Shown: piece after piece, positions 9,023 to 18,690 of the stretch | Layout: each line of letters begins with the position of its first letter | Position numbering within the stretch: the first letter of the stretch is position 1 | Assembly (NCBI GenBank): GCA_035515795.1 | Contig: DATJAY010000033.1 | Span: 1 to 64,000, forward strand | DNA: 64,000 nt | Reading direction: 5' to 3' | Source of the DNA: Candidatus Acidiferrales bacterium | Lineage (GTDB): Bacteria; Bacteroidota; Ignavibacteria; Kryptoniales; JAKASW01 | Notes under the pieces: model-generated | Told to the model about the DNA's origin: nothing | What the model saw: only the letters and a program-made list of their open reading frames with translations | Database searches by the model: none | Position numbers and translations under genes: made by a program

Positions 9023-9055
9023 AAACCATTGAGGTCTCTGAGACCTCAATGGTTT
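9023..9055. terminator. Terminator between convergent DUF971 and htrA genes
   Basis: A perfect inverted repeat with arms AAACCATTGAGGTCTC and its complement separated by one base. Read on the minus strand it is followed by TTTTTATTTT, so it is a classical rho-independent terminator for the protease gene. On the plus strand it lacks a U-tract but may still slow transcription from the DUF971 side. Confidence 0.9.
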
Positions 9056-9063
9056 GACCATAT

Positions 9064-10602
9064 TTATTTCTCAGGGATTTCCAACGCTAAAAACGCCTTC
9101 GTTTTATTCGAAGTCGTTACGCGGAAGAGCAATGCATCACCGGGCTTCCGGGTGCTTACTGCTTTCTCAAGATCGCCGGTGGATTTTATCGGCGTGTTGT
9201 CAACACTCGTAATCAGATCTCCTTGATGCAACTGGCGCTGGTCCGCTTCGCTTCCGGAAACCACATTGGTGACAATAACACCATGCTTCTCATCATATTT
9301 GTCCAAGGTTGACTTGTCGGCATCTTGCACGGACAACCCGAGAGACTCCAACGTGGTTGCCGTTGAGGATTCGTCCGGGTTGTTGGAAGCGAATTCTCCG
9401 CTATTCCGTTCCTTTAGCGTCACCGTCATATCTTGGGCTTTTCCGTCGCGGAGAATTTCAACATTCACCTTGTCATCCGGGCGATGTGATGCGACCATGG
9501 CCTGAAGCTGGTTGGCGTGATCAATTTTTTGCCCGTCAAATTTCACGATGACGTCTCCCGGTTTAATGTCCGCCTTCTCCGCCGGTGAATTGCTCTCCAC
9601 GGTCTGAACTAACACCCCTGTCGGATCCTTCATGCCCAGAGCCTTCGCCATCGTTTGGTCAACATCTTGAATCTGTACCCCGATGTATGGACGGACCACT
9701 TTGCCGTGATCGATTAGATCCTTCGCGACTTTTTCGGCGATGTTAATCGGGATTGCAAAACCATATCCTTCGTAAGTCCCGGTGTTTGTCGCAATGGCAG
9801 TATTGATTCCTACAACCTGTCCGTGAAGATCGACAAGGGGACCGCCGCTGTTGCCCGGATTGATAACGGCATCGGTCTGTATGAAGTCTTCGATGCCGTA
9901 TTGATTGCGGATAATGTTTATGTTGCGTCCCAGCGCACTTATGATTCCCTGGGTCACCGTGTAATCCAGGCCCATGGGATTTCCGATCGCTACTACCCAT
10001 TCACCGACATGAACGCTGTCGGAATTCCCGAGGGAAACGATCGGAAGGTTGTCTCCGTTTATTTTTATTACCGCCACGTCCGTTGTGGGGTCGCGCCCGA
10101 TCAGCTTTGCGTCGAAGGTCCTTTTATCAAGAAGGGTAACTTTGATTCCATCATGGTCCGCTTCCTGTACGACGTGATTATTCGTGATGATGTAACCGTC
10201 GTTATTTACAATTATTCCCGAACCTATCGCATGTTCTGGAGAAGGTTTTGGAGTCGGCATATTGAAATTATGAAACGGGAAATCGGGTCCGAAGAAAAAT
10301 TTGAACATATCGTTCGGCTGATTCTGATCGTTCGGAACGTTAACCGCTTTCGGAGTTGCAGTTACCTGGATTTGAACCACTGCGGGAGTGACCGCATTCG
10401 CGACCGAAACGAATGTGTTGCTCAATTCTTCCGCTACGGGCGAAACCTGCGAGATCGGAGGAGTCGACGCCCCCAGCTTGACATCCTTTTCAGAGCTGCT
10501 GAACTTTCCGAATGACAATCCCATTGTCAAAGCAAAGACGATTGCTATTATACCGAGTGCCCCGGCTCCATAGACGACTCTTCTTTTCATTACTTCTGCC
10601 AT
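9064..10602 (-). CDS. Periplasmic serine protease of the HtrA/DegP (Do) family
   Basis: Protein quality-control protease/chaperone of the periplasm. About 512 residues from ATG 10602, which is preceded by AAAGGAG at good spacing; the frame continues upstream without a ribosome site. A membrane anchor or uncleaved signal lies at residues 5-30. The trypsin-like domain has the triad His in TNNHVV, Asp in TTDVAVIKI and Ser in NPGNSGGPLVD. Two PDZ domains follow (GVLVQTVESNSPAEKADIKPGD and a second with SGSEADQRQLHQGD, both shown only in part). It is convergent with the DUF971 gene and divergent from atpD. Confidence 0.94.
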   Translation of the reverse strand: MAEVMKRRVVYGAGALGIIAIVFALTMGLSFGKFSSSEKDVKLGASTPPISQVSPVAEELSNTFVSVANAVTPAVVQIQVTATPKAVNVPNDQNQPNDMFKFFFGPDFPFHNFNMPTPKPSPEHAIGSGIIVNNDGYIITNNHVVQEADHDGIKVTLLDKRTFDAKLIGRDPTTDVAVIKINGDNLPIVSLGNSDSVHVGEWVVAIGNPMGLDYTVTQGIISALGRNINIIRNQYGIEDFIQTDAVINPGNSGGPLVDLHGQVVGINTAIATNTGTYEGYGFAIPINIAEKVAKDLIDHGKVVRPYIGVQIQDVDQTMAKALGMKDPTGVLVQTVESNSPAEKADIKPGDVIVKFDGQKIDHANQLQAMVASHRPDDKVNVEILRDGKAQDMTVTLKERNSGEFASNNPDESSTATTLESLGLSVQDADKSTLDKYDEKHGVIVTNVVSGSEADQRQLHQGDLITSVDNTPIKSTGDLEKAVSTRKPGDALLFRVTTSNKTKAFLALEIPEK

Positions 10603-10683
10603 ATCTTTTTCTCCTTTACTTTTCTGCTGATAATATTGCGTTTCGGGAATGAAGCGGCAATTAAAACAAGATGAAAATATTTT

Positions 10684-10699
10684 CACCTGATCGCAGGTG
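10684..10699. promoter_or_regulatory. Short dyad between htrA and atpD
   Basis: CACCTG-ATCG-CAGGTG is a perfect 6-bp dyad in the divergent intergenic region. Its place upstream of both genes is compatible with an operator, but no regulator or promoter alignment supports this and a chance occurrence is quite possible. Confidence 0.25.
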
Positions 10700-10719
10700 T
10701 GGAGGCACAGAAGAATTGA

Positions 10720-12246
<1,527 letters not shown>

Positions 12247-12257
12247 GAGAGTGAAAA

Positions 12258-12719
12258 GTGAGCAAGCTGGGAGAGTCTAAGGTGGTTCCTCCAGAACAGG
12301 AAGCCTTGGCACATGGGAAATTGTTCAGGCTTGAAATTGTAACCCCGCAAAAGAGCGGTTTCTCCGGTTATGTCGAGTCATTTGCCGCTCCCGGCGCGAT
12401 GGGAGGATTTCAAGTACTTCACGATCATGCGCCGCTCCTTACTATAATTTCAATCGGTGAGGTTAGGTTGAGAGATCAAGGCGGTAATGAATCTATCTAT
12501 TCAACGAGCGGCGGCTTCGTCGAGGTCGGTAACAACAATGTCACCTTCCTGGCGAATACGATCGAAAGAAAAGATGAAATTGATGTAGAACGTGCGAAGG
12601 CCGCAAAAACGCGTGCCGAGGACAGGTTAAGAAGGAAGGAGCATGATACCGATATTGAAAGAGCCCGTACGGCGCTTGCTCGCGCGACGAACCGGTTGAG
12701 AATTGCGGATGCACTTTAA
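12258..12719 (+). CDS. atpC: F1F0 ATP synthase subunit epsilon
   Basis: Epsilon subunit, which couples the c-ring/gamma rotor to F1 and can inhibit ATP hydrolysis. 153 residues. The N-terminal beta sandwich is recognisable in LEIVTPQKSGFSGYVESF, GAMGGFQVLHDHAPLLT and GGFVEVGNNNVTFLA; a two-helix C-terminal domain follows. The first 20 residues or so extend beyond the usual start. It begins with GTG 11 bases after atpD. Confidence 0.93.
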   Translation: MSKLGESKVVPPEQEALAHGKLFRLEIVTPQKSGFSGYVESFAAPGAMGGFQVLHDHAPLLTIISIGEVRLRDQGGNESIYSTSGGFVEVGNNNVTFLANTIERKDEIDVERAKAAKTRAEDRLRRKEHDTDIERARTALARATNRLRIADAL

Positions 12720-12854
12720 ACCTATCATGAAGTTCATAATTGAAGCTTCTCCAGATTTTCAATTAACGGAGATCGAAGGCGGCCGGTAGCCTTTAGCTTC
12801 TTTGACTTTTTTGGGACTCTATTCAAGATTAATTTTGTTGTAAAATAAAGACGA

Positions 12855-14597
12855 TTGCGACATTTTTCTTACATACTTATTAGTGCCACTATTGCGTTGA
12901 CGGTTTTTGCCGGGTGTGCCAGCTTGGATCAATCGGAGAAAACGTCTGAGGCAGAGACTGCCCAACCTGACTTGATTGCCAGCGACCAGAACTATCGGGC
13001 TGCCATGGATCACTTCATTGATGGGAACAAGAACGACGTTCAGGGCGAATTCGCACAAGCAATTCTCGACTATCAGGATGCGCTCCGGTTTTACCGTGAT
13101 GCTACGATACTGGATGCCATGGCACAAGATTACATGAGGCTCGGGAAATCCGATATGGCGATTGAAAAAGCGCATGAGGCCGTTGCACTGGACCAGCAAA
13201 ACTTGATTTACCGCCGGACGCTTGCGCAGGCATTTTTGTCGGAGTATGAGGCCGATAGCGCAAGGAATGAATATTCGAAGATTCTTTCGATCGATAGTAC
13301 GCAGGTGGAAGATTTAGTTATGCTCGCGCAGCTCTATCAGCGAAGCAATCCGGAAAAATCGGCAGAGCTTTACGAGCAAGCACTGAAGCTGAATGGCCCA
13401 GATATTCCAACGATGATGCAGCTTGTCGGGATTTATAATTCCATGAACAAGTTCGACAAGTCGATCAGCGTCCTTCAGAACATGTTGAAGGTCGACCCAT
13501 CCAACGAAGCCATCAAAGAAACTCTTTCTGAGCTTTATCTTCAAACGGACAAGAACCAGGAGGCGTTGAGTATCATCAGGGATTTGATGCGCACTCACGG
13601 CGATGACTTTAATTTGAAGGCAAGAGCGGCAACTGTTTATCTGCGCATGAAGGACTTCGGTAAAGCCGACAGTTTGCTCGATTTGATTTTTACATCCGAT
13701 TCGAGCAGGGCAGATGCGAAATTTGCAATAGCTCAATTCTACCTCGATGAGATGCAGCATGACTCTGCAGTGGTCCCTTTTGCTCAGCAAATATTCAACA
13801 GGCTCATCCTGCTGTATCCCAAAGACGCACGCACATATTTGGTGGCAGGCTTGGGAGCTTCATACTCGGGCAAAGATTCGCTCGCGGAAGTTTATCTGGA
13901 TAAATCGATCTCGATCGATTCCACCAACGAAAATTCCTGGAATGCCATCGCGGTTCTCTATTATCAAAAAAACAATTTTGATAAAATGGCGGGTATGATG
14001 GCACGTGCCGTAGAAATTTTCCCTCAGGATTTCAGGATAAACCTCTTTTACGGACTCGCGCTGAATCGTGCCGGGAAAAACTCCGAAGCGGTCAAGCCGC
14101 TTGAGAAAGCCGTCTCGCTGAAACCCACCGACATGGATGCGCTGAGCACCATCGCCCTGGTATACGAAGCCTTGAACAGATATGACGACGCCTATCGAAT
14201 ATATGAGACCGCTCTCAAGATTGACGGGAAGAACTCACTCATTTTGAATAACTATGCTTACAGTCTGTCGGAGAGAGGACTCGAACTTGACAAGGCATTG
14301 AAGATGGCACAGCTTGCCGTGCAGCTTGAACCGAAGAACAGTGCTTATCTGGATACGATCGGATGGGTCTATTTTAAACTCGGTGATTACAAGAATGCAG
14401 AATCTTACATCAAAGAGGCGCTGACTCTCAGGACGGAACCGGGCGACGGTTCGCCGGCAACCCTCGAAGAACATCTCGGTGACGTTTATGCAAAGATGGG
14501 TAATGTGAAAGAAGCGGTCAGGTATTGGGAAAAGGCTCTCGGACACAACCCTCAGAGCTCGGAGCTCAAAGAAAAAATAGCGAAAGCAAAATCGTGA
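12855..14597 (+). CDS. TPR-repeat lipoprotein
   Basis: 580-residue exported protein. The N-terminus is a lipoprotein signal with lipobox VFAGC (Cys about residue 20), followed by an acidic Ser/Glu linker and then tetratricopeptide repeats across nearly the whole length, for example the units containing LALNRAGKNSEAVKPLEKAV and ALVYEALNRYDDAYRIYETA. It probably acts as an outer-membrane or periplasmic scaffold. The start is TTG at 12855. The stop overlaps the following lipoprotein start (GTGA), and together with the EnvC-like gene and waaA it makes an envelope operon. Its exact role is unknown. Confidence 0.85.
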   Translation: MRHFSYILISATIALTVFAGCASLDQSEKTSEAETAQPDLIASDQNYRAAMDHFIDGNKNDVQGEFAQAILDYQDALRFYRDATILDAMAQDYMRLGKSDMAIEKAHEAVALDQQNLIYRRTLAQAFLSEYEADSARNEYSKILSIDSTQVEDLVMLAQLYQRSNPEKSAELYEQALKLNGPDIPTMMQLVGIYNSMNKFDKSISVLQNMLKVDPSNEAIKETLSELYLQTDKNQEALSIIRDLMRTHGDDFNLKARAATVYLRMKDFGKADSLLDLIFTSDSSRADAKFAIAQFYLDEMQHDSAVVPFAQQIFNRLILLYPKDARTYLVAGLGASYSGKDSLAEVYLDKSISIDSTNENSWNAIAVLYYQKNNFDKMAGMMARAVEIFPQDFRINLFYGLALNRAGKNSEAVKPLEKAVSLKPTDMDALSTIALVYEALNRYDDAYRIYETALKIDGKNSLILNNYAYSLSERGLELDKALKMAQLAVQLEPKNSAYLDTIGWVYFKLGDYKNAESYIKEALTLRTEPGDGSPATLEEHLGDVYAKMGNVKEAVRYWEKALGHNPQSSELKEKIAKAKS

Positions 14598-15352
14598 TCA
14601 GATTTGCCGGTCTTTCGATGGCTTTCCTGTTCGCGGCTTGTTCCACGATGCATTACGTAGCGATGACTAATGTGACGGCCGAGGATGTTGCCCGCAGCAT
14701 CGGGGAGCAGTCGGAGTCTTTGCACCTGTTCACCTCGAACGGGTATGGAGATTTCAACACTCCTCAAGGCGAGTATAGCGCCCGATTCGATATCTCCGTC
14801 AGGAGGCCATTCACCACGAACATTCGGCTTTACGGACCCTTCGGAATTAAAGTGGCGCAGGCGAGGCTGAGCTCGGACACAATGCTGGTTTACAACAGCC
14901 TCAACAACGAAGTGTTTGTCGGAAAGCCTACGGAAGAAAATCTGAGGCGCTTTCTGGTTGTTGCAGCGGACGGAGCGTCATTATCAGATATTCTGCTCGG
15001 CTTGATGGCTCCCCTCACGCATTTAGACAGCTCGCAGGCCTCTTCGCGGTTTGAAGGGGGACATTTGAATTTCGTTTATGCAAACAGAGACACCGTCGAG
15101 AATTATACCGTCGATGAAGAACACATGCGAACCATCGGGTATGAGGAGATGGTTAACGGCGGAACCATATTAAGAATAACGTACTCAGATTTCACGAATG
15201 TCAATAACATTTACTTTCCGAAAACAATATTCTTTGAAGACTTAAAGCACAGCATCTCTGCAAAACTGTTTTATCAGGACATTGCTTTAAATGAAAAAGA
15301 TGAAGTTCAAATAACCGTCCCGGCAGATGCTAAAGAAATCTTTCTTAACTAG
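14594..15352 (+). CDS. DUF4292-like outer-membrane lipoprotein
   Basis: 252 residues from GTG 14594, which overlaps the previous stop by four bases. The signal peptide ends at lipobox FAAC (Cys about 15). The body resembles the LolB/LppX-like DUF4292 family: a beta-rich half barrel with the segment RPFTTNIRLYGPFGIKVAQA and a strand pair RFEGGHLNFVYA. Members are thought to bind lipid or assist lipoprotein handling. Its position between a TPR lipoprotein and an EnvC-like factor supports an envelope role. The family call is by appearance, not by search. Confidence 0.7.
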   Translation: MIRFAGLSMAFLFAACSTMHYVAMTNVTAEDVARSIGEQSESLHLFTSNGYGDFNTPQGEYSARFDISVRRPFTTNIRLYGPFGIKVAQARLSSDTMLVYNSLNNEVFVGKPTEENLRRFLVVAADGASLSDILLGLMAPLTHLDSSQASSRFEGGHLNFVYANRDTVENYTVDEEHMRTIGYEEMVNGGTILRITYSDFTNVNNIYFPKTIFFEDLKHSISAKLFYQDIALNEKDEVQITVPADAKEIFLN

Positions 15353-16562
15353 CGCCGTTTCCGCTTTCATCTTAGTCTCGGGGGTTTTGATGTCCATATC
15401 ATCCGGACAGGAGAAGCCGAAGCTTAATACGAAGAAGCAGGAGCTCCAGCAGCTTCGCGGGAACATAAAACTCTACCAGAAAGAGATCGAGGAAAGCACA
15501 AAAAAAGAATCCTCATCTCTCGAAACGCTCGATAGACTTGAGAAACAGAATCTCCAGGCTCACCAGACAATAAAGAGAATCTCCGATCAGATATCAGCGA
15601 ATTCAAGAAATGTCGGAAACATAGAAAATCAAATTCAGTTCGCGGGCAACAAGCTATCTTATCTCTCAAACGAGTATGCGCACTTTGCGCGGAGTTTTTA
15701 TGAACGTGGTACGATGCATGATCTGGAGCTCATTCTTACGGCTTCCTCGGTAAATGAGATGTTGATTCGTTACGAATATTTAAGACGGTTCTCAGAGCAG
15801 ACAAAAGCCGATATGGCTTCGATATCTTCCGAACGGGATAAACTCTCTCAATTGAGAGAGCAGCTTCACCAGCAGTTGAATCGGCAGGAGAATTTTCTCG
15901 CACAGAAGAATACCGAGGAAGGCAAATTGTCATCGCGGATCAAGGAGCAAAAGGACTTGATAACAGTTCTTCGGAAGAACAAAGAAGTATACGCAGAACA
16001 GTTGAAGAGGTCTCAGGACGCTGCGGCGGAGCTTGAAAAATTGATTCAGACCCTGATTGCCGAGGAGGAAGAAAAAAAGAAGCAGGAAGCCAGGCTGGCG
16101 GCAAAAAAGATAAATGAATCCAATCCTCCGGCGACTTCCGAACCTGTGAATGAGAGCGAAAGGTCCGAAATCAAGGGCCGGCTGCCATGGCCTGTTTCAA
16201 ACGGCAGGATAGTCGCAAAATTCGGAGAACATGAGAATCCGGTATTGAAAACCGTAACCCTGAACTACGGAATTGATATTGCCGTTAAGGAAAATTCAGA
16301 GGTTAAAAGCGTCGCCGATGGAGAAGTCTCCAGAATATTTTGGCTGCCTTCGTACGGGAATCTGGTAATCATAGATAACTATAAAGGCTTGCGTACGGTC
16401 TATTCTCACCTCGCCGATATTTTCGTCAAAGAAGGCGACAAGGTAAAAGCGGGAGAGGCCATCGGGACAGTGGGAGAATCTCTCAGCGGTTCGGTTCTCC
16501 ATTTTGAAGTCTGGCTGGAGAAGGACAAACAGGATCCTGAGACGTGGCTAAGCAAAAAGTAG
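15327..16562 (+). CDS. EnvC-like murein hydrolase activator (coiled coil + LytM/M23 domain)
   Basis: 411 residues: signal peptide (about 1-28), long coiled coil (about 30-265), and a C-terminal LytM/peptidase-M23 domain starting at LPWPVSNGRIVAKFG. The fold signatures TVYSHLADIFVKEGDKV and GEAIGTVGES are present. Two of the usual zinc ligands are absent: the first motif is NYGID instead of HxGxD, and the last is VLHFEV instead of HLHFE. This pattern fits a non-enzymatic activator of cell-wall amidases rather than an endopeptidase. It overlaps the preceding gene by 26 bases and the following gene by 19. Confidence 0.85.
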   Translation: MLKKSFLTSAVSAFILVSGVLMSISSGQEKPKLNTKKQELQQLRGNIKLYQKEIEESTKKESSSLETLDRLEKQNLQAHQTIKRISDQISANSRNVGNIENQIQFAGNKLSYLSNEYAHFARSFYERGTMHDLELILTASSVNEMLIRYEYLRRFSEQTKADMASISSERDKLSQLREQLHQQLNRQENFLAQKNTEEGKLSSRIKEQKDLITVLRKNKEVYAEQLKRSQDAAAELEKLIQTLIAEEEEKKKQEARLAAKKINESNPPATSEPVNESERSEIKGRLPWPVSNGRIVAKFGEHENPVLKTVTLNYGIDIAVKENSEVKSVADGEVSRIFWLPSYGNLVIIDNYKGLRTVYSHLADIFVKEGDKVKAGEAIGTVGESLSGSVLHFEVWLEKDKQDPETWLSKK

Positions 16563-17863
16563 AACACGTGTCAACGAAAGTCAGGGTGTTTTATTCCTTC
16601 TTTTTCATTCCTCTCATGCAGTTTCTTTTCTTTGTGTCGTCCTTTTTCAATTCAAAAGTGAGGCGCGGTTACCGCGGAAGAAAAAATCTTTTTTCTGATC
16701 TGGAAAGAAAACTTTCTACAGTTCCAGAGGGTCCTAGAGTATGGTTCCACGCGTCTTCTCTCGGTGAGTTTGAACAGGCAAAACCGATCATTGAAATTCT
16801 CAAGAAATCGGGGTATAGAATCATCGTTTCATTTTTTTCGCCGTCGGGGTATGAGCACTCGCAGAGATATCCGAACGCCGATGTCGTCACGTATATTCCG
16901 CTGGACAATAAGAAGAATGCCGCAAGATTCGTTAACCTTGTCAAGCCGCGCGTAATGGTGGTGATGAGATATGATTTGTGGATGAACCATATACTCGCCG
17001 CGAAAGAGTCAGGCGCGAAGGTTATTGTTGCCGACGCAACGTTCTCGATGAAGCTTCTGCATCGAGCGCGGTTCTTGAAAGATTTTTACAGGCAGCTCTA
17101 CCGACTTGCGGATTCAATACTCACTACCACTTCTGAAAACAAAAAAATGTTCGATTTCTTCCTGGGTTCAAATGAAACTTCGGTCGTCGGCGATACGAGG
17201 TTTGACCGCGTCCATGGCAAAAGCGTTTCTAATAATGTCGGCGATGTTATCCCGATAAAGATTGATAAATCCAAACGTATCGTAATGATCCTCGGAAGCA
17301 CCTGGCGCAGTGATATGGATATCGTCGGCGATGTGGTCAGCAGACTTTCAAAAGAGTATTCCAATTTATCGGTGATAATAGTCCCGCATGAGCCGACCGT
17401 CGAAGAAATTAGAAAGCTTAAGTCGCAATTTTCCGACGCCAGGGTATTCTCGGAAGCAGACAAATCCCAAATTGACGGTGCACCGGTTCTGATTGTGGAT
17501 CGAGTCGGGATATTGACTCAGCTCTATGTCCTTGGTGACATCGCTTACGTTGGAGGCGGCTTCGGTGCCGGCATTCACAGCGTGCTTGAACCTGCAGTGT
17601 ACGGCATGCCGATAATTACCGGTCCCCGCATCGAACGATCAGACGAGGCGATGGAGTTGATGCAAAATGGTGCACTGTTCTTCGTAAAGAATTCTGCCGG
17701 CGCTTATGAGATCATGCTCAAGATGGTACAGAACGAATCAGCGCGAAAAAAAGCGGCGAAAATCGCGAGAGAATTTGTGGACAAGAACATCGGTGCCTCT
17801 TCCGTCGTGGCGGAGCAGATCATGAGGTTTTGTCCCGAAGTAATCAATTCGGACGGCGGTTGA
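16544..17863 (+). CDS. waaA: 3-deoxy-D-manno-octulosonic acid transferase (Kdo transferase)
   Basis: Membrane-associated glycosyltransferase that adds Kdo from CMP-Kdo to lipid A. 439 residues. An N-terminal hydrophobic helix (about 14-36) is followed by RRGYRGRKNLF, the catalytic-region motif WFHASSLGEFEQAKP (Glu acting as base in the family), SFFSPSGYEHS and, in the C-terminal GT-B domain, GGFGAGIHSVLEPAVYG, which binds the nucleotide sugar. The GTG at 16544 lies within the upstream gene; a GTG at 16568 is an alternative. It shows the organism makes LPS-type lipid A. Confidence 0.92.
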   Translation: MAKQKVEHVSTKVRVFYSFFFIPLMQFLFFVSSFFNSKVRRGYRGRKNLFSDLERKLSTVPEGPRVWFHASSLGEFEQAKPIIEILKKSGYRIIVSFFSPSGYEHSQRYPNADVVTYIPLDNKKNAARFVNLVKPRVMVVMRYDLWMNHILAAKESGAKVIVADATFSMKLLHRARFLKDFYRQLYRLADSILTTTSENKKMFDFFLGSNETSVVGDTRFDRVHGKSVSNNVGDVIPIKIDKSKRIVMILGSTWRSDMDIVGDVVSRLSKEYSNLSVIIVPHEPTVEEIRKLKSQFSDARVFSEADKSQIDGAPVLIVDRVGILTQLYVLGDIAYVGGGFGAGIHSVLEPAVYGMPIITGPRIERSDEAMELMQNGALFFVKNSAGAYEIMLKMVQNESARKKAAKIAREFVDKNIGASSVVAEQIMRFCPEVINSDGG

Positions 17864-17894
17864 ACTTTTAAAAGGTTCAGACAACCTTTCTAGA

Positions 17895-18326
17895 TTGAAG
17901 ACGATGCCAAGCGGAAGTGAATTCGTGATCCGGGTTGCAGCCTCGCTGGGGAAGAAGTTAATATTTGAGAAGTGGATAGAATTGCTGTACGATGTTTGTG
18001 AATCAAGGGATGAGAGCCGTACCTTCGAGGAGCTTGCGTTTGAAGCGAAGAGCTTTCGGAGATTGATGCGGTTGTTGAAGTCTGGCATTTCAGATAGGGA
18101 AGCAAGGGAAAAGGTCGAGACCGAAATTCAAAACACGCTCAAAAGGTTTTCTGCTCTTGTCGAAAGCGCATCTACAGATTTCAAAGAAAGCGAGAGAGAG
18201 CAGTTCGAAATTCAATTTTTCGGATCGGCGTCAAGCTCATTTGAAAACCTGACGAAGCTTCTGGATGATTTTTCTAGAATAAAAGACTTTTATCTCATGA
18301 AGCGAGATTCGGGAGAAAGACGCTGA
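17895..18326 (+). CDS. Small helical protein of unknown function
   Basis: 143 residues from TTG 17895 (an ATG lies three codons later at 17904). Nearly all helical and highly charged, with no signal peptide or cysteine motifs. It has repeated heptad-like stretches (REKVETEIQNTLKRFSALV). I do not recognise the family. It sits 31 bases after waaA and 8 bases before a thioesterase-like gene, so cotranscription is likely. Confidence 0.6.
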   Translation: MKTMPSGSEFVIRVAASLGKKLIFEKWIELLYDVCESRDESRTFEELAFEAKSFRRLMRLLKSGISDREAREKVETEIQNTLKRFSALVESASTDFKESEREQFEIQFFGSASSSFENLTKLLDDFSRIKDFYLMKRDSGERR

Positions 18327-18334
18327 AGAGGGGA

Positions 18335-18646
18335 TTGGATACCGGGTCGAAATCGACGGTCACGTTTGAAGTCGATAAAAATATGACAGCCGACTTCGAA
18401 GGAAAGAGGATTCATGACGTTCTCTCGACGTTCCATCTCGTATATTATGCGGAGCTCGCCGTCCGGAAAATGATTGAACCGTTTCTCGAAGATGGTGAGG
18501 AAGCGGTAGGTTTCGAAATAAATCTGAAGCACCTCAGGCCGGCAAAAATCGGCGATAGAGCGGAAGTGACCGCGACGCTAATCAAGAAGGACGGAAAGAA
18601 ATTGGTTTGCGAAATAGAAGCCGTCAATTCCAAAGAGAAAATCTGA
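18335..18646 (+). CDS. FlK-like hotdog thioesterase, apparently cut short by an in-frame TGA
   Basis: 103 residues from TTG 18335 (ribosome site GAGGGG). The protein resembles the fluoroacetyl-CoA thioesterase (FlK) type of hotdog fold. Residues matching the FlK catalytic trio are visible: Thr in VLSTFHLV, Glu in YYAELAV and His in NLKHLRPA. The frame stops at TGA 18644-18646 within what should be the last strand. The same frame continues after the TGA for 15 codons (IGSQTQVLIRKGDLD) to a TAA at 18692-18694, restoring the usual C-terminal strand. So this is a nonsense mutation, a base error (GGA to TGA) or a recoded stop. Confidence 0.7.
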   Translation: MDTGSKSTVTFEVDKNMTADFEGKRIHDVLSTFHLVYYAELAVRKMIEPFLEDGEEAVGFEINLKHLRPAKIGDRAEVTATLIKKDGKKLVCEIEAVNSKEKI

Positions 18647-18690
18647 ATCGGCTCACAGACGCAGGTTTTGATTAGGAAAGGTGATCTTGA

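Noticed and set aside
9823-10515. 230-codon plus-strand open frame
   Set aside because: It is antisense to the HtrA protease gene, whose catalytic and PDZ motifs are all on the other strand.
12738-12764. AATTGAA/TTCAATT inverted repeat after atpC as a terminator
   Set aside because: Seven AT-rich pairs with a 13-base loop and no following U-tract; too weak to call.
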